The translations under genes were made by a program, and so were the position numbers. Shown here piece after piece: positions 16,909 through 25,460 of a DNA stretch of 64,000 bases. Origin of the DNA: Streptomyces sp. HM190 (GTDB lineage Bacteria; Actinomycetota; Actinomycetes; Streptomycetales; Streptomycetaceae); assembly GCF_009857135.1 (NCBI RefSeq), contig NZ_CP047318.1, positions 7,378,001 through 7,442,000 of the forward strand. Direction: 5' to 3'. Within the stretch, counting starts at the first letter, position 1. Every line of letters begins with the position of its first letter. The notes beneath the pieces are model-generated. The model was not told the DNA's origin. It saw only the letters and a list, made by a program, of their open reading frames with translations, and ran no database searches.

Positions 16909-17436
16909 CCGGCCCCACCCCGCTCCTCGTCCTCGACGTCGTCGGCCTCACCCCCCGCCTCCTCGACCACATGCCCCACCTGAAGTCCCTCCGCCGGTCG
17001 GGCTCCCGCGCCCACCTCGGCACCCTCCTGCCCGCCGTGACCTGTGCCGCCCAGTCCACCTTCCGCACCGGCTCGCTCCCCGCCGAGCACGGCGTCGTCG
17101 GCGACGGCTGGTACTTCCGGGAACTCGGCGAAATCCTGCTGTGGCGCCGGCACAGCGCCCTCGTCGCCGGGAACACGCTGTGGGACGCCGCCCGCCGCGC
17201 CCGACCCGTACATGAAGCTCAGGGCGGCCACCGCCCTCGCCAGCAAGAAGCCGGGGCTGCGCCACCGCATGGCGGTCGTGTCCCCGGACCCCGCGCCTCT
17301 GCGCGGCAGCCACGGACGCCTCCCCGAGCGACGACGACGGTCCGCTCCTCCTCTGCTCCACCCCCGAGCCGTCGGCGACCGCCTCGCGGCCACCGATGTG
17401 AAGGCACCGCTGCTCCGACTGGCCGGTCCGACGTGA
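16905..17436 (+). pseudogene. broken alkaline phosphatase/nucleotide pyrophosphatase (EboF-like)
   Basis: The first ~100 codons encode an intact start of the type I phosphodiesterase/nucleotide pyrophosphatase family (LLVLDVVGLTPRLLDHMPHL, then PAVTCAAQSTFRTGSLPAEH with the catalytic Thr, then GDGWYF). At about 17205 the reading jumps to another frame encoding a family C-terminus (DPYMKLRAATALASKKPG ... RGSHGRLP). It shifts to a second frame (SDDDGPLLLCSTPEPS) and back (GDRLAATDVKAPLLRLAG). Most of the middle, normally some 250-300 residues with the remaining metal ligands, is absent. This is an internal deletion plus two compensating shifts, not a sequencing slip alone. It is the last gene of the Ebo-type operon. 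Confidence 0.85.
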
Positions 17437-17511
17437 CCGTCCGGCACCCGCACCGATCACAGTGAAGCAACCGCCCCCGACCACACCTCTCCCCACCAAG
17501 GAGTCCCCGGT

Positions 17512-18558
17512 ATGAGCCGCACCCACCAGCCCGACCCCGAACTGACCCACCGCCTCAGCAGACGAGGCATGCTCGGCGTGGCCGCGGGCGCCACCGTCGC
17601 CGCCCTCCTGGGCACCGCCGCCTCCCCCGCCCAGGCCGTGGAGGGAGCCGAGGCCGCCACCGCGGGCACGGGCGGGGGCCGCCCCGTCCTGCCGCCCGGC
17701 CGCCTCGGCATCCAGCTCTACAGCCTCCGCGACAAGGTCTCCACCCTCGGCTTCGCGCCCGTCTTCGCCGAACTGGAGAAGTACGGCTACGACGAGGTCG
17801 AGTTCGCGGGCTACACCCAGGGATCCGCCGGCCCGATCACCCTGGCGCAGCTGAAGCGGCTGGCCCGGAACCACGGCCTGACCCCGATCGGCAGCCACGT
17901 CGGCTACTACTCCGACGACCCGAACGCGTACACCTTCGCCCAGAACCTCGACCAGGTCCTCGACGACGCCCAGGCCCTCGGCCTGAAGCACATCGGCACC
18001 GCCGCCGGACCGTTCCGCTACGGCACCACCGTCGACGCGATGAAGCGGGCCGCCGAGGAGTTCAACACCTACGGGGCGGCGGCCCGGGCGCGCGGCATGA
18101 AGTTCTACCAGCACAACCACTCCGAGGAGTTCGCCTTCGCCTCCGACCAGCCGCACGTCCGCCTCTACGACGTGCTGCTCCGCGAGACCGACCCCGGCCT
18201 CGTCTACCTGGAGATGGACATCTTCTGGGCGTACGTCGCCCAGTTCCGCTTCTCGAAGCGGCCGGACGGCACCCCCGCCCCGTTCGAGCCCCTCGACTAC
18301 GTCCTCAAGCGCCCGAACCGCTACCCCCTCTTCCATGTGAAGGACGGCGAGAGCGACCCGTCGAACCCGTTCGGCTACCGCATGGTGGACGTCGGCGACG
18401 GCGACATCGACTACCAGAAGTTCATCTCGGCCGTCACCCGGCTCAAGGGGCACCGCCTCGCCCACCACTGGCAGGCCGAGCACGACAACCCCACCGAGTC
18501 GTTCACGTTCGCCCGCCGCTCCAGCGAGCACCTGCACCGGCTGCGGGAGAAGTGCTGA
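17512..18558 (+). CDS. Tat-exported sugar isomerase/epimerase-like TIM-barrel protein
   Basis: 348 residues. A twin-arginine signal (SRRGMLGVAAGATVAALLG, cleavage near AQA-VEG at ~43) precedes a xylose-isomerase-like barrel: LGIQLYSLRDKVS, YDEVEFAGYT, GSHVGYYSDDP, KFYQHNHSEEF, YLEMDIFWAYV, FHVKDGESD, LAHHWQAEHD. Metal-ligand His/Glu/Asp positions are kept, so it is likely an active extracytoplasmic enzyme. Its export fits the secreted dehydrogenase and ThuA-DUF1080 proteins upstream: a 3-keto-sugar lyase or isomerase outside the membrane is plausible. It has its own 5' region after the broken phosphatase gene and GGAG before the ATG. Confidence 0.88.
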   Translation: MSRTHQPDPELTHRLSRRGMLGVAAGATVAALLGTAASPAQAVEGAEAATAGTGGGRPVLPPGRLGIQLYSLRDKVSTLGFAPVFAELEKYGYDEVEFAGYTQGSAGPITLAQLKRLARNHGLTPIGSHVGYYSDDPNAYTFAQNLDQVLDDAQALGLKHIGTAAGPFRYGTTVDAMKRAAEEFNTYGAAARARGMKFYQHNHSEEFAFASDQPHVRLYDVLLRETDPGLVYLEMDIFWAYVAQFRFSKRPDGTPAPFEPLDYVLKRPNRYPLFHVKDGESDPSNPFGYRMVDVGDGDIDYQKFISAVTRLKGHRLAHHWQAEHDNPTESFTFARRSSEHLHRLREKC

Positions 18559-18577
18559 CGCGACCGGACAGGACACC

Positions 18578-18630
18578 GGCGGCAGGCGGCCGCCCCGTGG
18601 TGCGGGACCACGGGGCGGCCGCCTGCCGCC
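18578..18630. terminator. bidirectional terminator hairpin
   Basis: A perfect 24-bp inverted repeat (18578-18601 with 18607-18630) encloses a 5-nt loop between the convergent isomerase and antiporter genes. It is among the strongest hairpins in the window and suits termination from both sides. Confidence 0.85.
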
Positions 18631-18643
18631 GTACGCGTCGGCG

Positions 18644-20032
18644 TCACGCCACCTCGTCACCGAGCGGACGGGGATTGGGGGCGATGTGCTTGGTGCGCGG
18701 CCGTCCCGGCGGGTGCAGGAACAAGGCCACGACCCCGGCGAACAGCGAGATGGAACCGGCGAGGACGAAGGCCCCCGTGTAGTCCCAGGCGCCCACGACC
18801 ACGGCGCCCAGCCCGGAGCCCAGCAGACCCGACACCAGCTTGGAGCTGTACACCAGGCCGTAGTTGGAGGCGTTGTTGTTCTCACCGAAGTAGTCCGCGG
18901 TCATCGCCGCGAACATCGGGAAGATCGCGCCGCCGCCGAAGCCGGAGACGCTGGAGAACACCAGGAACAGCGGAAGGTTGCCGATGTTCCCGGACCACAG
19001 GATGCCGTACTGCGCGAGACCCAGCACGACGCAGACGAAGATCAGGCACTCCTTGCGGCCGTACCGGTCGGAGAGCCAGCCGATGACACCCCTGCCGGTG
19101 CCGTTGACGATCGCCTTCAGGGACATGGCGGTCGCCACGATCCCGCCCGTGAAACCGGCCTCGTTGCCGAACGGCACCTGGAAGGCGATGCCGAAGATGT
19201 TCACCCCCGAGGTGCACAGCAGGCAGAACCACATCAGGGCCACCCGGCCCGTCCGCCAGGCCTCGGCCGGCGTGTACTGCTTCACGGCCGGCGGGTTCTT
19301 CTCCAGTGCGCGCCGCGCCCGCGGGTCGTCGGGCTTGCGCAGCGGGTCGACCTGCGCGGGCCACCAGTTCTTCGGCGGGTCCTGGAAGAAGTGCCCGGCG
19401 ACGGCGACGACCGTCGCGAGGAGGACCCCGACGCCGACGAGCACCCAGCGGAAGTTCGTCAGGTCCATGTACCCGGTGAAGAGGAACACGAGGGGCACCG
19501 AACCGTAGGCGAACCCGCCGTTCACGAAGCCGGTCTTGCCGCCCTTGCGTTCCGGGTACCACTTGCCGACCATGTTCACGCAGGTCGCGTAGACCATGCC
19601 GGCGCCCATGCCGCTGAACATGCCGAAGCCGATGTACGCGACGACGACGTGCGGCGCGAACGCGAGGGAGAGATAGCCGAGCAGGGTGCCGACGGCGCCC
19701 AGCATCATCGCCCAGCGGGCGGGCAGCCTGCCGCTCTCGCGGAGCTTCCCCGCCGGGAAGGCCACGGCGGCCTGGAAGAACACCCACACGCCGAGCATCC
19801 AGAAGATGTGCTGGTCGCTCCAGTGGTGGGCGGTGTGCAGGGTCTCCTCGGCGGACGCGAACGCGTACTCGGCCGAGCTGATGCCCATCATGCCCACCCA
19901 CGGCAGGATGACCATCCACTTGCGTGTGCGCCCCATGATGTCCAGGTCGGACTCGCCGATCCGGTACACCCGGCCGCCTGCGTCCGTCACCTCCCGGTAG
20001 GGGACGGATGTGGAGATGTCCGTTGTCGTCAT
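18644..20032 (-). CDS. OxlT-type oxalate/formate antiporter (MFS)
   Basis: 462-residue major facilitator with about 12 membrane segments and the OxlT-type long N-terminus. Recognisable parts are WMVILPWVGMMGISSAEYAF, GIGFGMFSGMGAGMVYATCV and VIGWLSDRYGRKECL (the MFS loop motif). It lies downstream of oxalyl-CoA decarboxylase and formyl-CoA transferase genes on the same strand, so the expected job is exchange of external oxalate for internal formate, or simple oxalate uptake. A 220-bp spacer with two hairpins separates it from the ligase gene, so it may be transcribed on its own. Confidence 0.88.
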   Translation of the reverse strand: MTTTDISTSVPYREVTDAGGRVYRIGESDLDIMGRTRKWMVILPWVGMMGISSAEYAFASAEETLHTAHHWSDQHIFWMLGVWVFFQAAVAFPAGKLRESGRLPARWAMMLGAVGTLLGYLSLAFAPHVVVAYIGFGMFSGMGAGMVYATCVNMVGKWYPERKGGKTGFVNGGFAYGSVPLVFLFTGYMDLTNFRWVLVGVGVLLATVVAVAGHFFQDPPKNWWPAQVDPLRKPDDPRARRALEKNPPAVKQYTPAEAWRTGRVALMWFCLLCTSGVNIFGIAFQVPFGNEAGFTGGIVATAMSLKAIVNGTGRGVIGWLSDRYGRKECLIFVCVVLGLAQYGILWSGNIGNLPLFLVFSSVSGFGGGAIFPMFAAMTADYFGENNNASNYGLVYSSKLVSGLLGSGLGAVVVGAWDYTGAFVLAGSISLFAGVVALFLHPPGRPRTKHIAPNPRPLGDEVA

Positions 20033-20093
20033 GTCGATCGAACCCTTCGCGTGGAAGAACTGGCCAGCGCCCCCTGTCCGTGTTTCTTCGCGC

Positions 20094-20127
20094 CGGGTCC
20101 CGCGGTGAGCGGTCGCCGCGGGACCCG
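20094..20127 (-). terminator. hairpin in antiporter 5' region
   Basis: A perfect 12-bp inverted repeat (CGGGTCCCGCGG at 20094-20105 with its complement at 20116-20127) closes a 10-nt loop, 60 bp upstream of the antiporter start. It may end read-through from the ligase gene or act as an attenuator for the antiporter. Confidence 0.5.
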
Positions 20128-20169
20128 TGGTTCGAGCCGTCGCTCAGCTCATCGACCGCCCCCCAACAA

Positions 20170-20281
20170 CCCCGCGGCCCGCGCCCACCGGGCTGTGCCA
20201 CGCCCGGGGGCCGCCCCCCGGGCCCCCGGCCGGGGCACGGCTGACGCGCCCGTCACAGCAGCCCCGCGGCCCGCGCCCACC
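20170..20281. repeat. 20-bp direct repeat spanning the ligase 3' end
   Basis: The 20-mer CCCCGCGGCCCGCGCCCACC occurs at 20170-20189 in the spacer and again at 20262-20281 inside the last codons (RWARAAGL) of the ligase gene, 92 bp apart. This looks like a partial duplication of the gene's 3' end. Confidence 0.7.
20195..20238 (-). terminator. terminator after the acyl-CoA ligase gene
   Basis: A 9-bp perfect stem (CCGGGGGCC at 20204-20212 with 20221-20229) is extended by an outer GTGCC/GGCAC pairing (20195-20199, 20234-20238). It starts 15 bp beyond the ligase stop and is a likely end for the decarboxylase-transferase-ligase transcript. Confidence 0.6.
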
Positions 20282-22385
20282 TGTACTTCGCGCCCAGCAC
20301 CGCCACCGGCCTCTCCGTCGTGTACGGGTAGGCCACGACCCCTCGTTCGTAGAGGTACTGGCACGCCTCCTCGACCTCGACGTCTCCGGCCAGCGACGCC
20401 ACGACCGGCTTCTCGACGCCCCGCTCGCGGAACTCGGCCACCACACGCGCGGTGAGTTCGGCGAACACCATGGGCGGGGTGACGATGGTGTGCCAGTAGC
20501 CGAGCACCAGCGCGTGCACGCGCGGGTCCTCCAGACCCAGCCGGATCGTCGCCTCGTACGTCGACGGCGGCTCGCCCCCGGTGATGTCCACCGGGTTGCC
20601 CGCGGCCCCGAACGGCGGGATGAACGCCCGGAACGACGCGTCCAGGTCCGGCGGGATCTCCATCAGCGACAGCCCGTTGTCGGTCACCGCGTCCGACAGC
20701 AGCACCCCGCTGCCGCCGGCCCCCGTGATGATGACGACGTTGTCGCCCTTGGGGGTCGGCAGCACCGGCAGGGCGCGGGCGTACTCCAGCATCTCGTTCA
20801 GGCCCGGCGCCCTGATGACCCCCGCCTGCTTCAGGATGTCGTCGTACACCGCGTCGTCGCCCGCCAGCGCGCCCGTGTGCGAGCCCGCCGCCCGCGCCCC
20901 GGCCGCCGTACGGCCCGCCTTGAGGACCACGACCGGCTTCCTCGGGACCGTGGCCCGCGCCGCCTCCACGAAGGCGCGCCCGTCCTTCAGGTCCTCCAGG
21001 TGCATCGCGATGCACTCGGTGTGGGGGTCCTCGCCGAACCAGGTGAGCAGGTCGTCCTCGTCCAGGTCGGACTTGTTGCCGAGGCCGACGATCGCCGACA
21101 CCCCCGTCCTCGTGGTGCGGGCGAAGCCCAGGATGGCCATGCCGATGCCGCCGGACTGCGAGGTCAGCGCGACGCCGCCCTTGACGTCGTACGGCGTGCA
21201 GAACGTGGCGCACAGGTCCTGCCATGTCGAGTAGTAGCCGTAGATGTTCGGCCCGAGGAGCCGGACGCCGTGCCGTTCGGCGATCGCCACGATCTCCGCC
21301 TGGAGTGCGTGCTCACCGGTCTCGGCGAACCCGGAGGGGATGAGCACGGCGTTGGGGATGCCCTTGCGACCCACCTCCTCCAGCGCCGCGGCCACGAACT
21401 TGGCGGGGATCGCGAAGACCGCCACATCCACCTCACCGGGAACGTCCGTGACACTCTTGTACGCCTTGCGGCCCAGAATGTCATCGGCGCGGGGGTTCAC
21501 CGGATGGATCCCGCCGGGGAAGCCGCCGTCGACGAGGTTGCGCATCACCGAGTTGCCGATCTTGCCCTGCTCGTTGGAGGCGCCGATCACGGCGACCGAC
21601 GAGGGCTGCATCAGCCGCCGCATCGAGGTGAGGATCTCGTCGCGGGAGTACGTACGCCGGGGCCTGGGCACCGACTCCGCGAGGATCACCCGGATGTCCG
21701 CGGCGACCGCGCCCTCGGGGGTGGCGATCACCGGGTTGAGGTCGACCTCGGCGATCTCCGGGAAGTCCGCGACCAGTTGGGACACCCGGCGGATCTGCTC
21801 GGCGACCGCCCACCGGTCCACGGCGGCCGCGCCGCGGACCCCGCGCAGGATCTCCGCCGCGCGGATCGAGTCCAGCATGGACAGCGCCTCGTCGGCGGTG
21901 ACCGGCGCGAGCCGGAAGGTGACGTCCTTGAGGACCTCCACCAGCACCCCGCCGAGCCCGAAGGCGACGACCTTCCCGAACGTCGGGTCCGTCACCGCGC
22001 CGACGATGACCTCCTGCCCCTTCGGCAGCAACTCCTGCACCTGGACGCCCTCGATGCGTGCCTCGGGGGCGTACGCGCGGGCGTTGTCGACGATGGTGTG
22101 GAACGCCGCCCGCACGTCGACGGCGCCCTCCACCCCGACGACCACCCCGCCGGCGTCGGTCTTGTGCAGGATGTCCGGGGAGACGATCTTCATGACCACC
22201 GGTCCGCCGAAGCGGGCCGCGTGCTTCACGGCCTCGTCGACGTCCCGCGCCAGTTCCTCGCCGGGTACGGCGATGCCGTACGCGTCGGCGATCACCTTGC
22301 CCTCGGGCGCGGTGAGCGCGCGACGGCCCTCGGCGCGCACGGTGTCGAGGAGCGCGCGCACCCGCGGCTTCCGGTCCTCGGCCAT
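20253..22385 (-). CDS. ADP-forming acetate/acyl-CoA ligase
   Basis: 710 residues. An ATP-grasp beta domain comes first (VIADAYGIAVPGEELARDVD, GPVVMKIVSPDILHKTDAGG, VQELLPKGQEVIVG; ~20-230), then CoA-binding and ligase alpha domains (SVAVIGASNEQGKIGNSVM, GPNIYGYYSTWQDLC, ALTSQSGGIGMAILGFA, VVVLKAGRTAAGARAAGSHTG). This is the fused NDP-forming acyl-CoA synthetase class. It directly follows the formyl-CoA transferase gene with no gap (GTG at 22388 or ATG at 22385; I took the ATG). A role activating oxalate, formate or acetate to the CoA thioester to prime the transferase cycle is inferred from context. Confidence 0.88.
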   Translation of the reverse strand: MAEDRKPRVRALLDTVRAEGRRALTAPEGKVIADAYGIAVPGEELARDVDEAVKHAARFGGPVVMKIVSPDILHKTDAGGVVVGVEGAVDVRAAFHTIVDNARAYAPEARIEGVQVQELLPKGQEVIVGAVTDPTFGKVVAFGLGGVLVEVLKDVTFRLAPVTADEALSMLDSIRAAEILRGVRGAAAVDRWAVAEQIRRVSQLVADFPEIAEVDLNPVIATPEGAVAADIRVILAESVPRPRRTYSRDEILTSMRRLMQPSSVAVIGASNEQGKIGNSVMRNLVDGGFPGGIHPVNPRADDILGRKAYKSVTDVPGEVDVAVFAIPAKFVAAALEEVGRKGIPNAVLIPSGFAETGEHALQAEIVAIAERHGVRLLGPNIYGYYSTWQDLCATFCTPYDVKGGVALTSQSGGIGMAILGFARTTRTGVSAIVGLGNKSDLDEDDLLTWFGEDPHTECIAMHLEDLKDGRAFVEAARATVPRKPVVVLKAGRTAAGARAAGSHTGALAGDDAVYDDILKQAGVIRAPGLNEMLEYARALPVLPTPKGDNVVIITGAGGSGVLLSDAVTDNGLSLMEIPPDLDASFRAFIPPFGAAGNPVDITGGEPPSTYEATIRLGLEDPRVHALVLGYWHTIVTPPMVFAELTARVVAEFRERGVEKPVVASLAGDVEVEEACQYLYERGVVAYPYTTERPVAVLGAKYRWARAAGLL

Positions 22386-22388
22386 CAC

Positions 22389-23618
22389 TCAGATCACCCC
22401 GTTCGACTTGAGCAGGCGCAGTTCCTCGTCGCCGAGACCCAGCTCGCCCACGTAGACCTCCTCGTTGTGCTCGCCGAGCAGCGGCGAACTGGTGACGTCC
22501 ACGGGGGAGTCGGAGAGCTTCAGCGGGCTGCCCACGGTCACGAAGTCGCCGCGCTCGGGGTGCGGCACGGTGACGACCATCTCGTTGGCGACCAGCGAGT
22601 CGTCCTCGATGATCTCCTTCGTGGACAGGATGGGCCCGCAGGGGATGTTGTGGGCGTTGAGCCGCTCCAGCACCTCCCACTTGGGCAGGGTGGACGACCA
22701 CTCCTCGATCAGCTGGAACATCTTGCCCAGCTTCGGCAGCCGGGCCTCCGGGGTCGCCCACTCGGGGTCCTCGGCCAGCTCGGGCCGGCCGATGAGTTCG
22801 CTGAGCGGCTGCCAGCCGACGGGCTGCACGATCACGTACACGTAGTCGTTGGGGCCGCCCGGCGCGCACTTGACCGCCCAGCCGGGCTGCCCGCCGCCGG
22901 AGGCGTTGCCGGACCTCGGGACCTCGTCGCCGAAGTCGTCGTTGGGGTACTCCCGCAGCGGGCCGTGCGCCAGCCGCTGCTGGTCGCGCAGCTTCACCCG
23001 GCACAGGTTGAGCACGGCGTGCTGCATCGCGACGTTGACCCGCTGACCGCGGCCGGTGCTCTCCCGCTGGTAGAGCGCCGCGAGGATACCCGCGACGGCG
23101 TGGACGCCCGTGCCGGAGTCCCCTATCTGGGCGCCCGTCGCCAGCGGCGGCCCGTCCTCGAAGCCGGTGGTGGCCATCGACCCGCCCATGGCCTGCGCGA
23201 CGACCTCGTACGCCTTGAAGTTGGTGTAGGGGCCGTCGCCGAAGCCCTTGATGGAGGCGTAGACGATCCGCGGGTTGATCTCCTGGATGCGGTCCCAGGT
23301 GAAGCCCATCCGGTCGACGGCGCCGGGGCCGAAGTTCTCCACCATGACGTCGGAGCGCCGGATCAGCTCGGTGAGGATCTCCTTGCCGCGTTCGGTCTTG
23401 GTGTTGAGGGTGATGCTCCGCTTGTTGCAGTTGAGCATCGTGAAGTACAGCGAGTCGACGTCTGGGATGTCGCGCAGCTGCCTGCGGGTGATGTCGCCGC
23501 CCGGTGCCTCCAGTTTCACGACGTCCGCGCCGAGCCAGGCGAGGAGCTGGGTGGCCGACGGACCGGACTGGACGTGCGTCATGTCGAGGACGCGGATGCC
23601 TGCGAGAGCCTTGGTCAT
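22389..23618 (-). CDS. frc: formyl-CoA:oxalate CoA-transferase
   Basis: 409 residues, a class III (CaiB/BaiF) CoA transferase. It swaps CoA from formyl-CoA onto oxalate, giving oxalyl-CoA. It starts RVLDMTHVQSGPSATQLLAWLG and keeps the family motif GAQIGDSGTG, whose Asp (residue 167) aligns with the catalytic Asp169 of the E. coli and Oxalobacter enzymes. The Gly-rich loop GNASGGGQPGW (~221-231), which covers the active site, is also present. It lies 12 bp after the oxalyl-CoA decarboxylase gene on the same strand, the classical oxalate-degradation pair. Confidence 0.95.
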   Translation of the reverse strand: MTKALAGIRVLDMTHVQSGPSATQLLAWLGADVVKLEAPGGDITRRQLRDIPDVDSLYFTMLNCNKRSITLNTKTERGKEILTELIRRSDVMVENFGPGAVDRMGFTWDRIQEINPRIVYASIKGFGDGPYTNFKAYEVVAQAMGGSMATTGFEDGPPLATGAQIGDSGTGVHAVAGILAALYQRESTGRGQRVNVAMQHAVLNLCRVKLRDQQRLAHGPLREYPNDDFGDEVPRSGNASGGGQPGWAVKCAPGGPNDYVYVIVQPVGWQPLSELIGRPELAEDPEWATPEARLPKLGKMFQLIEEWSSTLPKWEVLERLNAHNIPCGPILSTKEIIEDDSLVANEMVVTVPHPERGDFVTVGSPLKLSDSPVDVTSSPLLGEHNEEVYVGELGLGDEELRLLKSNGVI

Positions 23619-23630
23619 GCCGGGGTCACC

Positions 23631-25316
23631 TCACTTGTACATCGTCTGGTTCATGGTTCCGGGGGCGTACGCGTCAGGGTCGACCCAGACGTTGATCAGC
23701 GACGGCTTGCCCGACTCGCGGGCGCGCCGCAGCGCGGGCCCGATGTCGGCGGGATCGCGGACCTCCTCGCCGTGACCGCCCAGCATCTGCGCGAACTTGT
23801 CGTAGTGGACGTCGCCGAGGGTGTTGCCGATCCGCTCGCGTTCCTCCCCGTACTTGGCCTTCTGGCCGTAACGGATCTGGTTCATGGAGGAGTTGTTGCC
23901 GACGATGCCGACGAACGGCAGGTCGTAGCGGACGAGGGTCTCGAAGTCCCAGCCGGTGAGGGAGAACGCGCCGTCGCCGAAGAGGGCGACGACCTCCTTG
24001 TCGGGCCGTGCCTTCTTGGCGGCGAGCACGAAGGGGACGCCGACGCCGAGCGTGCCGAGGGGGCCGGGGTCCATCCAGTGGCCGGGCGACTTGGGCTGGA
24101 CGACCTGGCCGGAGAAGGTGACGATGTCGCCGCCGTCGCCGATGTAGATCGAGTCCTCTGTGAGGAAGTCGTTGATCTCGCTGACCAGGCGGTACGGGTG
24201 GATCGGGGAGGCGTCGGACCTCAGCTGCGGCAGCCGCTTCTCGACGGCGGTCTGCTCGGCGGCGCGCAGCTCGTCCAGCCACTCCTTGCGCCTGGAGGCG
24301 CCCCCGTTGAGCCGCCCGGACGCCGCCTCGGTCACCGACTTCAGGACCAGCCCGGCGTCGCCGACGATCCCGAGGTCGATGTCGCGGTTCTTGCCGACGG
24401 TCCGGTAGTCGAGGTCGATCTGGACGACGGTCGCGTCCTGCGAGAGCCGCTTGCCGTAGCCCATGCGGAAGTCGAAGGGCGTGCCGACGATGACGATGAC
24501 GTCGGCGTTGGAGAAGGCGTAGCGGCGGGAGAGCTGGAAGTGGTGCGGGTCGCCGGGGGGCAGCGTGCCGCGTCCTGCGCCGTTCATGTACGCCGGGATG
24601 TTGAGCGTGCGCACCAGTTCGACGGCGGACTCGGTGCCGCGGGTCGTCCACACCTGGCTGCCCAGCAGGATCGCGGGCTTCTCGGCGTGCACCAGCAGGT
24701 CGGCGAGCTGCTCGATCGCCTCGGGGTCGCCGGCGGAGCGGGTCGAGGCACGGTAGGCACCGGCCTTCGGCACCCGCGCCTTCTCCACGGGCACCTTGGC
24801 GTCGAGGACGTCGCGCGGGATCTCCAGGAAGGAGGGGCCGGGGGCTCCGTGGTAGCACTCGCGGAACGCCATCGAGACCATGTCCGCGGCGCGCGCCGTG
24901 TCGGGCACGGTCGCCGCGAACTTGGTGATCGGCGTCATCATGTCGACGTGCGGCAGGTCCTGGAGGGACCCCATCTTGTGCTGGGTGTGCGCCCCCTGAC
25001 CGCCGATCAGCAGCATCGGGGACTCCGCCCGGAAGGCGTTGGCGACACCGGTGACGGCGTCGGTCGTGCCGGGGCCGGCGGTCACGACGGCGCAGCCGGG
25101 CTTGCCCGTGACGCGCGCGTATCCGTCGGCGGCGTGTGCGGCGACCTGTTCGTGGCGTACGTCGACGACCTCGATGCCCTCGTCGACGCAGCCGTCGTAG
25201 ATGTCGATGATGTGGCCGCCGCACAGGGTGTAGATGACGTCCACACCCTCCGCCTTGAGTGCCTTCGCTACGAGGTGACCACCGGAAATGAGCTCCTGGC
25301 TGTTGCCGTCGGGCAT
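23631..25316 (-). CDS. oxc: oxalyl-CoA decarboxylase (ThDP-dependent)
   Basis: 561 residues from the ATG at 25316; an upstream in-frame ATG at 25409 would run through the control palindrome and is rejected. It is a thiamine-diphosphate enzyme. The activating Glu lies in VRHEQVAAHAADGYARVTG and VTAGPGTTDAVTGVANAF follows. The diphosphate/Mg site is GDGAFSLTGWDF followed by GNNSSMNQ. Oxalyl-CoA is decarboxylated to formyl-CoA and CO2. It heads the minus-strand operon oxc-frc-ligase, and its promoter faces the sucCD-like operon across a 144-bp control region. Confidence 0.93.
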   Translation of the reverse strand: MPDGNSQELISGGHLVAKALKAEGVDVIYTLCGGHIIDIYDGCVDEGIEVVDVRHEQVAAHAADGYARVTGKPGCAVVTAGPGTTDAVTGVANAFRAESPMLLIGGQGAHTQHKMGSLQDLPHVDMMTPITKFAATVPDTARAADMVSMAFRECYHGAPGPSFLEIPRDVLDAKVPVEKARVPKAGAYRASTRSAGDPEAIEQLADLLVHAEKPAILLGSQVWTTRGTESAVELVRTLNIPAYMNGAGRGTLPPGDPHHFQLSRRYAFSNADVIVIVGTPFDFRMGYGKRLSQDATVVQIDLDYRTVGKNRDIDLGIVGDAGLVLKSVTEAASGRLNGGASRRKEWLDELRAAEQTAVEKRLPQLRSDASPIHPYRLVSEINDFLTEDSIYIGDGGDIVTFSGQVVQPKSPGHWMDPGPLGTLGVGVPFVLAAKKARPDKEVVALFGDGAFSLTGWDFETLVRYDLPFVGIVGNNSSMNQIRYGQKAKYGEERERIGNTLGDVHYDKFAQMLGGHGEEVRDPADIGPALRRARESGKPSLINVWVDPDAYAPGTMNQTMYK

Positions 25317-25367
25317 GGCGAAGTCCTGTCCCTTCGTAGGGGGTTGGAACGCTCTCGCGGTTGATTG

Positions 25368-25391
25368 CATACAGTCGACGAATACTGTATG
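25368..25391. promoter_or_regulatory. palindromic operator between divergent oxalate operons
   Basis: CATACAGT and ACTGTATG form a perfect inverted repeat of 8-bp arms around an 8-bp spacer (25368-25375, 25384-25391). The site is AT-rich for this genome and lies between the oxc start (25316) and the sucC-like start (25461). Arm and spacer size suit a dimeric GntR- or TetR-type regulator controlling both directions. No such regulator gene is in the window. Confidence 0.75.
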
Positions 25392-25460
25392 AAGCTTGTT
25401 ATCCCGCATCCGGTGGGTGGTGTCCAGGGGGCGTGCGGCACTTCTGAGTCAGGAGCCGGA

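Noticed and set aside
23019..23021. His in the formyl-CoA transferase motif MQHAVLNL where the E. coli enzyme has MQDAVLNL, first taken as loss of the catalytic Asp
   Set aside because: Counting residues places the catalytic Asp (E. coli Asp169) in the upstream GDSGTG motif, which is intact here as Asp167; the His is residue 200 and not the nucleophile.
20127..25364. 1745-codon open frame on the + strand
   Set aside because: It is antisense to oxc, frc and the ligase; the translation is Val/Gly/Arg/His-rich low complexity caused by high GC, with no family motif.
25317..25409. N-terminal extension of oxalyl-CoA decarboxylase to 25409
   Set aside because: It would translate across the palindromic operator and lacks family similarity; the ATG at 25316 has a purine-rich site and gives the usual length.
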